Origin: Thermoplasmatales archaeon
Lineage (GTDB): Archaea; Thermoplasmatota; Penumbrarchaeia; Penumbrarchaeales; Penumbrarchaeaceae
Direction: 5' to 3'
Length of the DNA: 47,564 bases
Assembly (NCBI GenBank): GCA_030595715.1
Contig: JAUVCN010000008.1
Coordinates: forward strand, 1 to 47,564
Shown here: positions 26,027 through 35,069 of the stretch, piece by piece
Layout: each line of letters opens with the position of its first letter
How positions within the stretch are numbered: the first letter of the stretch is position 1
Position numbers and translations under genes: made by a program
The notes under the pieces: generated by a model
The model's input: the letters and a program-made list of their open reading frames with translations, nothing else
Databases searched by the model: none
What the model was told of the DNA's origin: nothing

Positions 26027-26695
26027 ATGAAGCTTCCCTTCATCCATATCAACTGTGCCTCTTCGATCGATGGTCGAATATCAAAACCCGATGGTGAAAG
26101 GTTGAGGATCTCCTCAAGGAAAGACATGGAAAGGGTTCACATCCTGAGAAATGAATTGGGATCGATCCTTGTCGGGGCGAATACCATTATCACGGATGAC
26201 CCAAAATTGACAGTGAAGGAAGAGTATGTGAAGGATCACTCCCCTCTCAACAAGATCGTGATCGATGGCAAGGGCAGGATCCCTGCAGGTTCCAGGTTCC
26301 TCAGAACCGAAGGAACCTCGTTCATCGTCACAAGCAATGATGCAGATACTGGATGGATGGATGAGATCGGATCCGCGATCGAAGAAGAGGACCTTGATGC
26401 CGAGTTGATCATATTGAAGGGAGATGGACCTGTTCTGAAAATGGACCGGGTCCTGATGGAACTGGCAGATCGTGGTATCGACCGTATTCTGGTGGAGGGA
26501 GGTTCGACCATGATCGGTCAGCTGTTGAATGAGGGTCTGTTCGACCGTTTCACGATCTATATCGGACCCATGATCATCGGAGGTGGGGGTCCCGGGATAG
26601 TAGGAGAAAGTATTCTGGATGAGCTGCCTCTGAAACTGAGGATATCCGGTGTCGATAGATCGAGCGGGGGAATTCTCCTCCATATCGACAAGTGA
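26027..26695 (+). CDS. 2,5-diamino-6-ribosylamino-pyrimidinone phosphate reductase (RibD C-terminal type)
   Basis: 222 residues from ATG 26027; a TTG at 26003 extends the frame but the AGGTGG site fits the ATG. It is a stand-alone reductase of the DHFR-like RibD_C fold, which uses NADPH to open the ribose in riboflavin/F420 precursor synthesis in archaea. Motifs are HINCASSIDGRIS, SILVGANTIITDDPKLTV, and DRILVEGGSTMIGQLL near the C-terminus. Length is normal for the archaeal single-domain enzyme. It is convergent with dnaJ, 3 bases apart. No other riboflavin gene is in the window. Confidence 0.9.
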   Translation: MKLPFIHINCASSIDGRISKPDGERLRISSRKDMERVHILRNELGSILVGANTIITDDPKLTVKEEYVKDHSPLNKIVIDGKGRIPAGSRFLRTEGTSFIVTSNDADTGWMDEIGSAIEEEDLDAELIILKGDGPVLKMDRVLMELADRGIDRILVEGGSTMIGQLLNEGLFDRFTIYIGPMIIGGGGPGIVGESILDELPLKLRISGVDRSSGGILLHIDK

Positions 26696-26698
26696 GGT

Positions 26699-27829
26699 TC
26701 AAAGACCGAACTTCGTTCTTTCTCCCTGAATGTCCCTCAATTTCTTGACTGCCTTCTTCTCCTTCAGGGATAGATGTCTCGGAACATCGACATTGACCTT
26801 CACATAGACATCTCCGATCCTCTTCGGGTATCGGATGTCAGGCATACCTCTACCTCTTACCCTCAGGATCGAGCCAGGCTGCGTCCCTGACGGGATCTTC
26901 AATTCCATCGATCCGGTTAGCGAAGGCATCTCTACCTTTGAACCAAGGACCGCCTGTGAATATGTGATCGATATCTGGCCATGTAGGTCGTTACCATCCC
27001 TCTCGAAGAAACTGTGGGGTTTCACACCGATCATCACATAAAGGTCACCGGGTGGTGCTCCCCTTTCGCCTGCATCGCCAAGACCGGCCACTCTGAGCCG
27101 ATTGCCGTTATCAACACCTTTGGGGATGGTTATTGACTTCCCCTCGGTCTTTCTCACCTTCTTCTTTCCCCTGCATTTCTTGCATGGGGAAGAGATGATC
27201 GAACCCTCACCGTTGCACTTCGAACAGTTCTTGGTGGTAACGTATTGAACTGGACCCAGATTCCTCACGATCCTCTGTGCTCCCGAACCATGGCAACCCG
27301 GACATTCCTCCGGTTCGCTTCCGTCCTCCGAACCGTTCCCATCACATTCGGGGCAGAGGATCAGACGTTTTATCTCGATCTCCTCCTCAATACCCTTGGC
27401 TGCATCTTCAAGACTGATACTGATATGGGCGATCCTGTCATCACCCGATTGCGGACGCCTCCTGGCTCCATTCATACCTCCACCATAACCGAAAGGGTCC
27501 TCTCCTCCAAAAAAGGAGCCGAATCCACCTCCAAAGGACCTCATGAACATTCGGAGAGCATCATCGAGATTCACGTTCTGGTACTGATAACCGTGCATTC
27601 CGCCCTCATCGTCGGATGTGAATCCGTATTGATCATACTGATCCCTCTTGTCGGGATCGCTGAGCACCTCGTAGGCAGCCGTGACCTCGGTGAACTTGTC
27701 CGCTGCACTGGGATCATCCGGATTCTTGTCCGGATGATTTTTCAGAGCGAGCTTTCTGTAGGCTTTGTCCACATCGTCCTTTGTGGCATCCTTTGATAGG
27801 CCCAGGATCTCGTAGTAATCCTTCTTCAT
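26699..27829 (-). CDS. dnaJ: Chaperone DnaJ (Hsp40)
   Basis: 376 residues. The J domain (1-70) contains the HPD motif (NHPDKNP). A Gly/Phe-rich region follows (about 75-125), then a zinc-binding domain with four CxxCxGxx repeats: [24 protein letters not shown] and CKKCRGKK. C-terminal substrate-binding beta domains complete it ([22 protein letters not shown]). It stimulates DnaK ATPase and delivers unfolded clients. It is the last gene of the grpE-dnaK-dnaJ operon. A strong hairpin separates it from dnaK and may lower its expression. Confidence 0.96.
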   Translation of the reverse strand: MKKDYYEILGLSKDATKDDVDKAYRKLALKNHPDKNPDDPSAADKFTEVTAAYEVLSDPDKRDQYDQYGFTSDDEGGMHGYQYQNVNLDDALRMFMRSFGGGFGSFFGGEDPFGYGGGMNGARRRPQSGDDRIAHISISLEDAAKGIEEEIEIKRLILCPECDGNGSEDGSEPEECPGCHGSGAQRIVRNLGPVQYVTTKNCSKCNGEGSIISSPCKKCRGKKKVRKTEGKSITIPKGVDNGNRLRVAGLGDAGERGAPPGDLYVMIGVKPHSFFERDGNDLHGQISITYSQAVLGSKVEMPSLTGSMELKIPSGTQPGSILRVRGRGMPDIRYPKRIGDVYVKVNVDVPRHLSLKEKKAVKKLRDIQGERTKFGL

Positions 27830-27852
27830 CCGAGAGGTCTCCTTGTATCATT

Positions 27853-27884
27853 AAAATGGGGGGGTTTTACCCCCCCTCCATTTT
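27853..27884 (-). terminator. Hairpin between dnaK and dnaJ
   Basis: On the (-) strand AAAATGGAGGGGGGG, a short TAAAA loop and CCCCCCCATTTT form a long stem, 6 bases after the dnaK stop and 24 bases before the dnaJ start. The trailing T-run is short. It may be a partial terminator or an mRNA-stabilising element setting the DnaK:DnaJ ratio. Confidence 0.5.
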
Positions 27885-27889
27885 GGATC

Positions 27890-29740
27890 TCATTCCGTAT
27901 CGTCTGCATCGACATCGATGTAGTCGTCGTCACTATCTTTCTCCTCGGTTTCAGGCGATGGTGGCTCCTCACCATCCGTGTCCATTGATTGGCCCGAGGC
28001 CTTGGATGCTTCTTTGTACATCTTCGTGAAGAGTTCCTGGGAGGCTTCCGAGAGCTCCTCTGTCCTCTTCTTTATCTCCTCGATATCATCGCCCTTTGAC
28101 AGTTCATCGACTTCCTTCAAAAGGGCCTCGACCTTCTCAACGTCGTCATCATCGAGCTTGTCGCGGTTCTCCTTGATCGCCCTCTCGGTCGTGAAAACCA
28201 TTGTGGAGGCATTATTCTTGACCTCGGCGGTTTCCAGTTTCTTCTTGTCCTCTTCCGCGAACTTGTCAGCATCGTCCATCATACTTTCGATGTCCTCATC
28301 GTTAAGAGCTCCCGTCCCCGATACGACGATATCCTGGGTATTGCCGGTCGCATGGTCCTTTGCGGTCACATGGACGATACCGTTCGCATCGATCTCGAAT
28401 GTCACCTCTATCTGGGGTATACCCCTGGGTGCCGGAGGTATGCCGGTCAAAGTGAACATACCCAATGTCTTGTTGTCAGCGGCCATGGGCCTCTCACCTT
28501 GAAGAACGTGGATCTCCACCTGCGGTTGGTTGTCGGATGCGGTCGAGAATGTCTTGGACTTCTTTGTTGGGATCGTGGTATTCCTGTTGATGATCTTTGT
28601 CAATACACCACCAAGGGTTTCGATCCCCAGTGAAAGTGGGGTGACATCGAGAAGGACCATGTCCTTTCCGATCTCCCCTGAAAGGACCCCTGCCTGGATC
28701 GCAGCACCGATGGCAACGCACTCATCGGGGTTGATGTTCTTGGTCGGTTCCTTTTTAAGGATACCATTGATCTTCTTCTGCACCAGAGGAATCCTTGTGG
28801 AGCCTCCGACCAGAATTACCTTGTTGATATCTGATGGGGCCAGCTTGGCATCCTTCAATGCCTGCTTGAGCGGTTTGATGGTCCTGTCAACCAGATCCGT
28901 GATCAATGATTCGAACTGTGATCTGGAGAGGTCCATCTCGATGTGCAGTGGCCCATTATCTCCCTGCGTGATGAAAGGTAATGATATCTGCGTTGTAGGT
29001 GTTCCGGAGAGTTCGATCTTGGCCTTCTCGGCAGCATCCTTCAATCTCTGGATGGCCTGCTTGTCCTTGAGAAGGTCAATACCATGCTCCTTCTTGAACT
29101 CGGATGCGATCCATTCCATGACCTTCCTATCAAAGTCATCACCTCCAAGGTGGTTGTTCCCTGATGTCGATTTCACCTGGAAGACGCCCCCTCCGATCTG
29201 AAGGATGGATACATCGAAGGTCCCACCACCAAGATCGAACACGAGGATGGTCATGTCCTCTTCCTTATCCAGACCGTAAGCAAGAGCTGCAGCCGTGGGT
29301 TCGTTGATGATCCTCTTGACCTCGAGTCCTGCTATCTTCCCGGCATCCTTTGTTGCCTGCCTCTGTGCATCCTCGAAATAAGCTGGTACGGTAATGACCG
29401 CTTCCGTGATCTTCTCTCCAAGGTAAGCCTCCGCATCCTCCTTCAACTTCTGGAGGACCATAGCTGAGATCTCCTGTGGGGTGTAACCCTTGCCAGCCAT
29501 CTTGACCTTGGTCTTCTTTCCCATTTTCCTCTTGATCGATGCGATCGTGTTATCCGGATTCGCAACTGCTTGCCTCTTTGCAAGCTCTCCAACCAATCTC
29601 TCGCCTTTCTTTGTGATTCCAACAACGGACGGTGTCGTCCTTCCCCCTTCTCTATTGGGGATCACGACGGGCTGTCCGCCTTCCATCATTGCAACCACAG
29701 AGTTTGTGGTTCCAAGATCTATACCTATTATCTTTCCCAT
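27890..29740 (-). CDS. dnaK: Chaperone DnaK (Hsp70)
   Basis: 616 residues, the normal size. The nucleotide-binding domain shows [13 protein letters not shown] at the start, [11 protein letters not shown], and [10 protein letters not shown]. The substrate-binding domain begins near [14 protein letters not shown], and the C-terminal lid ends in an acidic tail ([16 protein letters not shown]). It is an ATP-driven chaperone working with DnaJ and GrpE. In archaea the dnaK system is generally regarded as acquired from bacteria. It follows the GrpE-fusion gene by 5 bases, so it is co-transcribed. Confidence 0.98.
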   Translation of the reverse strand: MGKIIGIDLGTTNSVVAMMEGGQPVVIPNREGGRTTPSVVGITKKGERLVGELAKRQAVANPDNTIASIKRKMGKKTKVKMAGKGYTPQEISAMVLQKLKEDAEAYLGEKITEAVITVPAYFEDAQRQATKDAGKIAGLEVKRIINEPTAAALAYGLDKEEDMTILVFDLGGGTFDVSILQIGGGVFQVKSTSGNNHLGGDDFDRKVMEWIASEFKKEHGIDLLKDKQAIQRLKDAAEKAKIELSGTPTTQISLPFITQGDNGPLHIEMDLSRSQFESLITDLVDRTIKPLKQALKDAKLAPSDINKVILVGGSTRIPLVQKKINGILKKEPTKNINPDECVAIGAAIQAGVLSGEIGKDMVLLDVTPLSLGIETLGGVLTKIINRNTTIPTKKSKTFSTASDNQPQVEIHVLQGERPMAADNKTLGMFTLTGIPPAPRGIPQIEVTFEIDANGIVHVTAKDHATGNTQDIVVSGTGALNDEDIESMMDDADKFAEEDKKKLETAEVKNNASTMVFTTERAIKENRDKLDDDDVEKVEALLKEVDELSKGDDIEEIKKRTEELSEASQELFTKMYKEASKASGQSMDTDGEEPPSPETEEKDSDDDYIDVDADDTE

Positions 29741-29745
29741 TCATA

Positions 29746-30615
29746 TCACTCCTTTGTATCGTTATTCTTCTTCGATGATCGTAATTTCTTCTTGGCCGGT
29801 CCTTTCGGCCTTCTGTTCACAATGACCTGAGCAGGTCTGAGAGCATTTCCCTTATAGAGGTAACACTCCTTGATCTCCTTTGATATGACCTCATCTTCCA
29901 GATCCATGCTCTCCGTGTATCCGATCGCTTCGTGGAAGTTGGGATCGAAAGGCCGTCCCTCGGAAGCCATGATCTTGATCCCGATCCTGTTGAACAGGTT
30001 GAGGACCTGGTTCTCCACCATCTCGATCCCCCTCATCATGGCCACGATGTTATCCTTTGCGGAGCTGGATCTGTTGATGGACTCCTTTGCGAAGATAAAA
30101 CTGTCAAGCACATCGATGAGACCCGACCCTATCTCGATGATCTTTCGGTCTGCGATGGATTCCTTCTCGGTCTCGTGCCTTCTCCTGATGTTCTGGAAAT
30201 CCTTCTGTAGGAAATGGACCCTCTCTTCAAGTAAACTTTTTTCCTCGGACACCTTTCCGAGCTGTTCCTTAAATCTTTCCAGCTCCTTCTCGAGGGAATC
30301 CAGGGAAATGGAAAGTTCCTCCTCTTCGGTCTTTTCGATCTTCGTTTCCTTCGAGTCCTTTCTTTTCATGTCCACTTCCAGTACACCCTGGGAGAATGTT
30401 ACGGATATTCTTTCAGGGTCCGGTTCGAAGGATATTACCTGGACAGTACTGAACTTCCCTCTCTTTCCTTCGGCGTCAACCTTCAATATGTCCGAGGATA
30501 CTCCCATCTTGATGGAATCCTGTGTAACACCCGGAAGCTCCACAATGAGCCGGGCTCCATCAACTGTCTCTTCGACCTGGGCCACCGGTTCTCTCACATC
30601 TTCGCCGTCCGCCAT
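29746..30615 (-). CDS. grpE: GrpE nucleotide-exchange factor with N-terminal Hsp20-like domain
   Basis: 289 residues. The C-terminal two thirds are GrpE: a long coiled coil (about 98-155), a helical segment (RKIIEIGSGLIDVLDSF), and the beta head with FDPNFHEAIGY (223-233) and LRPAQVIVNRRP (259-270). Residues 11-86 do not belong to GrpE. They read like an alpha-crystallin/Hsp20 domain: QVEETVDGARLIVELPGV, DSIKMGVSSDILKVDAEG, then FSQGVLEVDMKRK, matching the ELPGV and GVLEV marks. The fusion could give the DnaK machine a holdase arm. GGAGG lies 9 bases before the ATG. First gene of the operon. Confidence 0.9.
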   Translation of the reverse strand: MADGEDVREPVAQVEETVDGARLIVELPGVTQDSIKMGVSSDILKVDAEGKRGKFSTVQVISFEPDPERISVTFSQGVLEVDMKRKDSKETKIEKTEEEELSISLDSLEKELERFKEQLGKVSEEKSLLEERVHFLQKDFQNIRRRHETEKESIADRKIIEIGSGLIDVLDSFIFAKESINRSSSAKDNIVAMMRGIEMVENQVLNLFNRIGIKIMASEGRPFDPNFHEAIGYTESMDLEDEVISKEIKECYLYKGNALRPAQVIVNRRPKGPAKKKLRSSKKNNDTKE

Positions 30616-30665
30616 CTTTACTATCCTCCTGTATACAACTTCAGGTTGTTATCCTATACATTACC

Positions 30666-30695
30666 TAACAAGGTGGTATTATTTAAAGCTTGTTA
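30666..30695 (-). promoter_or_regulatory. Inverted repeat around the TATA box of the chaperone operon
   Basis: TAACAAG (30666-30672) and CTTGTTA (30689-30695) form a perfect 7-bp inverted repeat with a 16-base spacer containing a TATA-like element (TTTAAATAAT on the (-) strand). The position, about 50 bases upstream of the GrpE-fusion ATG, suits a repressor operator controlling the heat-shock operon. A second small hairpin (ACAAC TTCAG GTTGT, 30635-30649) lies in the leader. Confidence 0.5.
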
Positions 30696-30753
30696 CACTG
30701 ATATCCCTCAAGAGAATGGAAAGCGATTTTAAGGGCCATTCTCTTGGGCCATC

Positions 30754-30921
30754 ATGGAAGTGTCGCCAATGATCTATATCGCCCTCCTCATCCTGGTGAT
30801 CGTGGGGCCGGTACTGGCCATCGTATCGTTCAACGGTCTGAAGAAGATCTGGCTGGGAAGGACCTTTCTCGTCATTTCCGCATTGGCGGTGTTCATTCTC
30901 ATTATCATCAACATTGTATAG
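30754..30921 (+). CDS. Tiny two-helix membrane protein, 55 residues
   Basis: ATG at 30754, TAG at 30919. The translation starts MEVSPMIYIALLILV and has two hydrophobic helices (about 6-25 and 37-55) joined by a basic loop (NGLKKIWLGR). It lies 12 bases upstream of the PqqD-like gene on the same strand, so the two are probably co-transcribed. GATTTTAAG about 28 bases upstream may be its promoter element. A membrane partner of the PqqD-like protein is one possibility; a peptide precursor is less likely given its hydrophobicity. Confidence 0.65.
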   Translation: MEVSPMIYIALLILVIVGPVLAIVSFNGLKKIWLGRTFLVISALAVFILIIINIV

Positions 30922-30933
30922 GACGTTCGGATC

Positions 30934-31365
30934 ATGACATCGGAACCGTTGACCACTCCAAAACACAAAGGGCCGAACCCCGCATGGATCTACCCGATCA
31001 GATCACCGGTGGACTGGACCTACAAGGGAGAGATGATAATACTGGAATACCCGAAGGACCTGAACAGGTTCGAAAGGACATTGAACAGGGTGATCAAGGG
31101 GCCGGAGACGATAAAAAGGCCGCTCGACGGGGTCGGAACCCTTCTCTGGGAAATGAGCGATGGAGAACATTCCCTTCTTGACATCTATCTTTCTGAACAG
31201 GAGCGGTTCCATGAATACGTGGAACCGGTGGACAAGGTGGTAGGTGGACTACTGGAAATGATGTTGAAACTCGGACTGTTGAGACTGGAGTTCAATCCAG
31301 GCGGTAAGCATGAAGAGAAAAAACACCATGGGAAGAGGATCGTCACCAGAGCTTACAAAGAATGA
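30934..31365 (+). CDS. PqqD-like (RRE-fold) protein
   Basis: 143 residues. The middle (about 65-118) fits the PqqD/RRE fold: RPLDGVGTLLWEMSDGEHSL, then LDIYLSEQE, then VDKVVGGLLEMMLKLGLLRL. In bacteria PqqD-like domains bind peptide precursors and present them to radical SAM enzymes. No such enzyme or clear precursor is in the window. The N-terminal part (PNPAWIYPIRSPVDWTYKGE) and the basic, His-containing C-terminus are extra. It may be a peptide- or protein-binding adaptor for the tiny membrane protein upstream. Confidence 0.7.
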   Translation: MTSEPLTTPKHKGPNPAWIYPIRSPVDWTYKGEMIILEYPKDLNRFERTLNRVIKGPETIKRPLDGVGTLLWEMSDGEHSLLDIYLSEQERFHEYVEPVDKVVGGLLEMMLKLGLLRLEFNPGGKHEEKKHHGKRIVTRAYKE

Positions 31366-31461
31366 TAGAAATTGACTTGGTGCCCCCACCATAGGATTGC
31401 TTCGTTTGTATGGCATATATGATAATGTTTTTATCTCCTGGTCCTATAGGCATCACGTACG

Positions 31462-31478
31462 AGGGGTTCCATACCCCT
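31462..31478 (+). promoter_or_regulatory. Leader hairpin before the large surface protein
   Basis: AGGGGT, a five-base loop and ACCCCT form a perfect 6-bp stem 21 bases before the ATG at 31500. A TATA-like CATATATGATAA at about 31413-31424 lies upstream, so the hairpin would be in the mRNA leader. Function unknown. Confidence 0.3.
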
Positions 31479-31499
31479 TACCATGGTCCCGGTGGTAAA

Positions 31500-34400
31500 A
31501 TGTTCAGTGGATCGAAGATTCGGAGGCCCGTCCTCCTTCTGGTTCTCGGAATTCTGCTCAGCGCACCCCTCTTCACGGGTGTTCAGGATGTGTCAGCAGC
31601 ATCCAAGCTTCCAAGCGGTTTCGAGAGTGTGTCATATCAAGATATGACCTCAATTAACAAGGTAACGTTGATCGATCACGATGGAGAGGGCATCCTGGAT
31701 GACTTCGCATATCTTGCGGAAGTGCCAGCCTCCTCCTTCCACTCGGATAGTGATGACAGGGTATTCATGAACCCGGTCCTCTTCTATGAACCTCCCATGA
31801 CAACATCGGATGTGGAAAGGACCTTCGACACATATCCAGGTGTGAAATACTTCATGGAGGACATGGCAACACTTTCAGGGACAGAACTGGACAAGATCGA
31901 ACTTGTCAATTTCAACGGTGAAACACCAGGGGATGTTCAATCCGACTGGACCGCATCCAGGGTGAAGCATATAGATGATGATGATCCGTTCTCGATGTCC
32001 GCCAAGATAGCTCTTGAGAACTGGGAATATTCAGATACGGCAGTGGTTGCGGTTGTCGATCATGATCCGGAACCATTTGAAGAGACAATTTCAGGAGAGG
32101 TCGGAGGAAGGACCCCGGATTCTACCCCCATCTCGGGATCCGTCACGGGAACGAAGCAGCCTTCACCGGTCGATCCGAATACTCACGAATTCTCCATCGA
32201 TACCGATTACAAGTACATATCCTCACAGCTCACCTGGGGGAAGAGCTGGAATCCCCTCTCAAGTATAACCGAAAGAGGGAAGGACCCTGACCTGCAGCTC
32301 TATGACATGCAACTTGGAATGGTTGGAGCCAGCGAGAAATGGAATGTCCTGGAAGGAGCATCGGAGGAGATCAGCTCCTACATCTATAATCCAGGTGAAT
32401 GGGAGTTTGCAGTCACTTACATGCCAACTGAGAACTCGCTTGTCCACATGGATGAGGAATGGTCCTGGAACTCATTGCCCCTCCCCTCCGAGGTCACACC
32501 GCGGGAAAGGGACGAATGGCAGAGGAACAGGATCATAGATGTAATGCGTGACAGGGAAGAACGTGGACTCGATCCCGATGCCCTTTTCGATTCAACCGTT
32601 GAATACACCATCGATTACATCCTCTATCCCGGGATCGATGTTCCGGAACCTATCTCCACTCCCTTTTATTGCAGGGATGCAACATTCACCCTGGAATGGT
32701 CGGATAACTCCCAGGACCTGGGGCTGATACTCAGAGGACCTTCCGGAGCGGAGATCGCGGTAGCCACCGGAGCCGCTTCTGGAACCACACAGATAATAGA
32801 GGTTCCGGAGCTGGGAGACGGGGACTATACGGTATCCGTGGTAAATCTGGGAGGAGGCTCCAAAGCCACTGATTTCAAGGTCACCTATCAGTTCAAACAG
32901 TTGAAGGAAAGATGGGAGGGAACATCATGGGCCGGAGCTGCCAACGGAGCGGTCATCGCAACAGCCCTCAATGCGCCTCTCCTCTTCTCGGGAAAGAAAG
33001 GGCTCAGCGATGAGGTCGGCTCGGCCATCAACACACTTGGGGTCGATAAGGTCTATTTGATCGACCTTGACGGTCATTCGGGGGACAAGGTCGAAAAGGA
33101 CATAAAGGGCCAGAGAGGACTGGTCCAGAGAATGATCGGAAAGGGGATCTCCGTAACCACATACGATGACTTCGATGGACTCTATGGGGCTGTAAGGAAG
33201 TTCACGACCATCGACGGCGTGAAGAACAGGGACATCGTCTTCACCACTATCAACCCGTGGACTTCATGGAATGTATTGGAGGGAAGAGATGCCTCTGGCA
33301 ATCCCGGAGCAGAGGTGCCGGGAGCCCTGTTCATCGGCCCTGCGGCCCTTGCAGCGGCCATACATGGGGCGCCTGTTTTCGTGAACGATGTCCATTCCGA
33401 GCTGTCATGCGCACAGGCCTGGCATAATGAGTTCTGGGTCTATGCATACCATCACAACAGGGCACCGCCATCGGTGGCCTGCATGGTCTTGACAGCGAAA
33501 GAGGTATACTACAAGGTGATCGACAGATATGGGTTCGATATCAAGACCCCTGTCGATGAAGAGGGTAAATGCAAGGAATCCATCATCACGGTCGCCGATC
33601 AATTCGATATAGGCTCCTCATGGGACAGGGGATTCGTCGGCGGTGCCGATACTGGCAGGATCATGGGAACTCCCGTTGATACATCTGTCTGGATATCGCG
33701 GTCCCTACTGTATCCCAAACTTGCATATGCCAATCCTGCGATCAATCCTGAATTGGATGAATATGATGGCATGAGGATACAGGGGTCGAGTTCCACCAGA
33801 AGGGCCGGAGCCCTTGTTATCACGGAAGAGGAACATGAAGAGAAAGTGGATTTCCCTGTTGTTCAGACATGGGTGTCCTACCAATACAAGTTCAACGAGC
33901 AGGCGAGCGAATACTGGGGATGTGAATACATAACCAGGACAGGTATCACACCTTTCTTCGATGGATCATCAGCCACCGACCCGGATGGCATAGACCCGGA
34001 CGGCAACTATCCTGACCTGGATTCTTCGGAGATCATACCTCACTATCTGGAGGCCTGTGGATATGACAATGTCTTTACCACCACGTTCGAAAAGACCATG
34101 GAAAACCTCAACAGAGGCAGTATCATGTGGCTTGAGGTCATGCATGGAGGCCATACAAGCTCCGGTGTACTGGGCTGGTGGGACGAGAGAGGGGCCAGTG
34201 AACCTGAACCCTGGAGAGGATACGAGGAAGCTGGCATCCCGATCGGAACCCAGACCATGAGGCTCAGAGGAGCGACAGATGATCCCGATGTCGTTACGAT
34301 GTCGAAACATGTCGGACTCGACATCACACCCGGATTCGGCCCTCAGACCGATGTAGGCATAATTCCCGAGAGGCATGATGGCGTTGTCATCGCCATTGCT

Positions 34401-34997
34401 CAGCAGGGGCAGACCGAATACAGCGAGAACGGGCTGGCAATGGATGATGCCCTGGAAAATCTGCATTCCATGGGATTCTCGGCAGGTTCCTGCCTTATAG
34501 CGAACACATATCTCCACCTGATGCTTGTGAGGCACGGTTCGATATTCCAGGTCATCGACCCATGGCTGACATCGTGGTATTCCGCCTTTGCCATGAATAT
34601 GTTCGTCAGGGACATCTACTATGGAAGGACCATCGGAGATGCATACGAGAGAGGCATCTCCCATGTCGGTATAGAATACCTCATCGATGGCTGGTGGTGG
34701 GACATCTTCGAGAACCTCGTCTACTATGGCGATCCCGACCTCAGGATATTCTCACCACAGAATCCCTGGGAAGAACCGGAACACCTTCAGAAGGGAGCAG
34801 TGATAGATGGACATTCACCCTACGGGGCAAGAGACCATCCAAATGCCATTGGAAACGGGTTGATATGGGATGTAGTTGCCCTCCTGGTAGTGATCGGTAT
34901 TATCTCTGCAGGCGCATACGTTGCAATGAAATACAAGAAGGGTGAGAATGTTCCGCTCATTGACAGGTTCATCAACCGGAAACAACAACCCCTCTAA
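31500..34997 (+). CDS. Large surface protein with CWB2-like and C25-protease-like regions
   Basis: 1165 residues from ATG 31500, chosen for GGTGG just upstream and the typical signal peptide (RRPVLLLVLGILLSAP...VSAAS, about 7-35). A segment near 474-535 (AANGAVIATALNAPLLFSG, LGVDKVYLIDLDGHSGD) resembles cell-wall-binding repeat 2. The C-terminal third resembles gingipain-type (C25) peptidases: MHGGH (His882 and His885), GFSAGSCL (Cys998), later TIGDAYERG and YYGDPDLRIF. The His-Cys spacing is larger than in gingipains, so activity is uncertain. A membrane helix near the C-terminus (IWDVVALLVVIGIISAGAYV) and a basic tail anchor it to the membrane. Confidence 0.75.
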   Translation: MFSGSKIRRPVLLLVLGILLSAPLFTGVQDVSAASKLPSGFESVSYQDMTSINKVTLIDHDGEGILDDFAYLAEVPASSFHSDSDDRVFMNPVLFYEPPMTTSDVERTFDTYPGVKYFMEDMATLSGTELDKIELVNFNGETPGDVQSDWTASRVKHIDDDDPFSMSAKIALENWEYSDTAVVAVVDHDPEPFEETISGEVGGRTPDSTPISGSVTGTKQPSPVDPNTHEFSIDTDYKYISSQLTWGKSWNPLSSITERGKDPDLQLYDMQLGMVGASEKWNVLEGASEEISSYIYNPGEWEFAVTYMPTENSLVHMDEEWSWNSLPLPSEVTPRERDEWQRNRIIDVMRDREERGLDPDALFDSTVEYTIDYILYPGIDVPEPISTPFYCRDATFTLEWSDNSQDLGLILRGPSGAEIAVATGAASGTTQIIEVPELGDGDYTVSVVNLGGGSKATDFKVTYQFKQLKERWEGTSWAGAANGAVIATALNAPLLFSGKKGLSDEVGSAINTLGVDKVYLIDLDGHSGDKVEKDIKGQRGLVQRMIGKGISVTTYDDFDGLYGAVRKFTTIDGVKNRDIVFTTINPWTSWNVLEGRDASGNPGAEVPGALFIGPAALAAAIHGAPVFVNDVHSELSCAQAWHNEFWVYAYHHNRAPPSVACMVLTAKEVYYKVIDRYGFDIKTPVDEEGKCKESIITVADQFDIGSSWDRGFVGGADTGRIMGTPVDTSVWISRSLLYPKLAYANPAINPELDEYDGMRIQGSSSTRRAGALVITEEEHEEKVDFPVVQTWVSYQYKFNEQASEYWGCEYITRTGITPFFDGSSATDPDGIDPDGNYPDLDSSEIIPHYLEACGYDNVFTTTFEKTMENLNRGSIMWLEVMHGGHTSSGVLGWWDERGASEPEPWRGYEEAGIPIGTQTMRLRGATDDPDVVTMSKHVGLDITPGFGPQTDVGIIPERHDGVVIAIAQQGQTEYSENGLAMDDALENLHSMGFSAGSCLIANTYLHLMLVRHGSIFQVIDPWLTSWYSAFAMNMFVRDIYYGRTIGDAYERGISHVGIEYLIDGWWWDIFENLVYYGDPDLRIFSPQNPWEEPEHLQKGAVIDGHSPYGARDHPNAIGNGLIWDVVALLVVIGIISAGAYVAMKYKKGENVPLIDRFINRKQQPL

Positions 34998-35069
34998 GGA
35001 TATCTATATGTAAGGTTCATACAATCCCTGCCCGTAGCGATCGAGATCCGTTCAGGATAGGGGATCCGA

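Noticed and set aside
29870-30772. 300-codon (+) frame opposite the GrpE fusion
   Set aside because: Ser/Met-rich antisense shadow of a certain gene; it also runs through the operon promoter.
33969-34664. 231-codon (-) frame inside the large surface protein
   Set aside because: Antisense shadow without start signals or recognisable domain.
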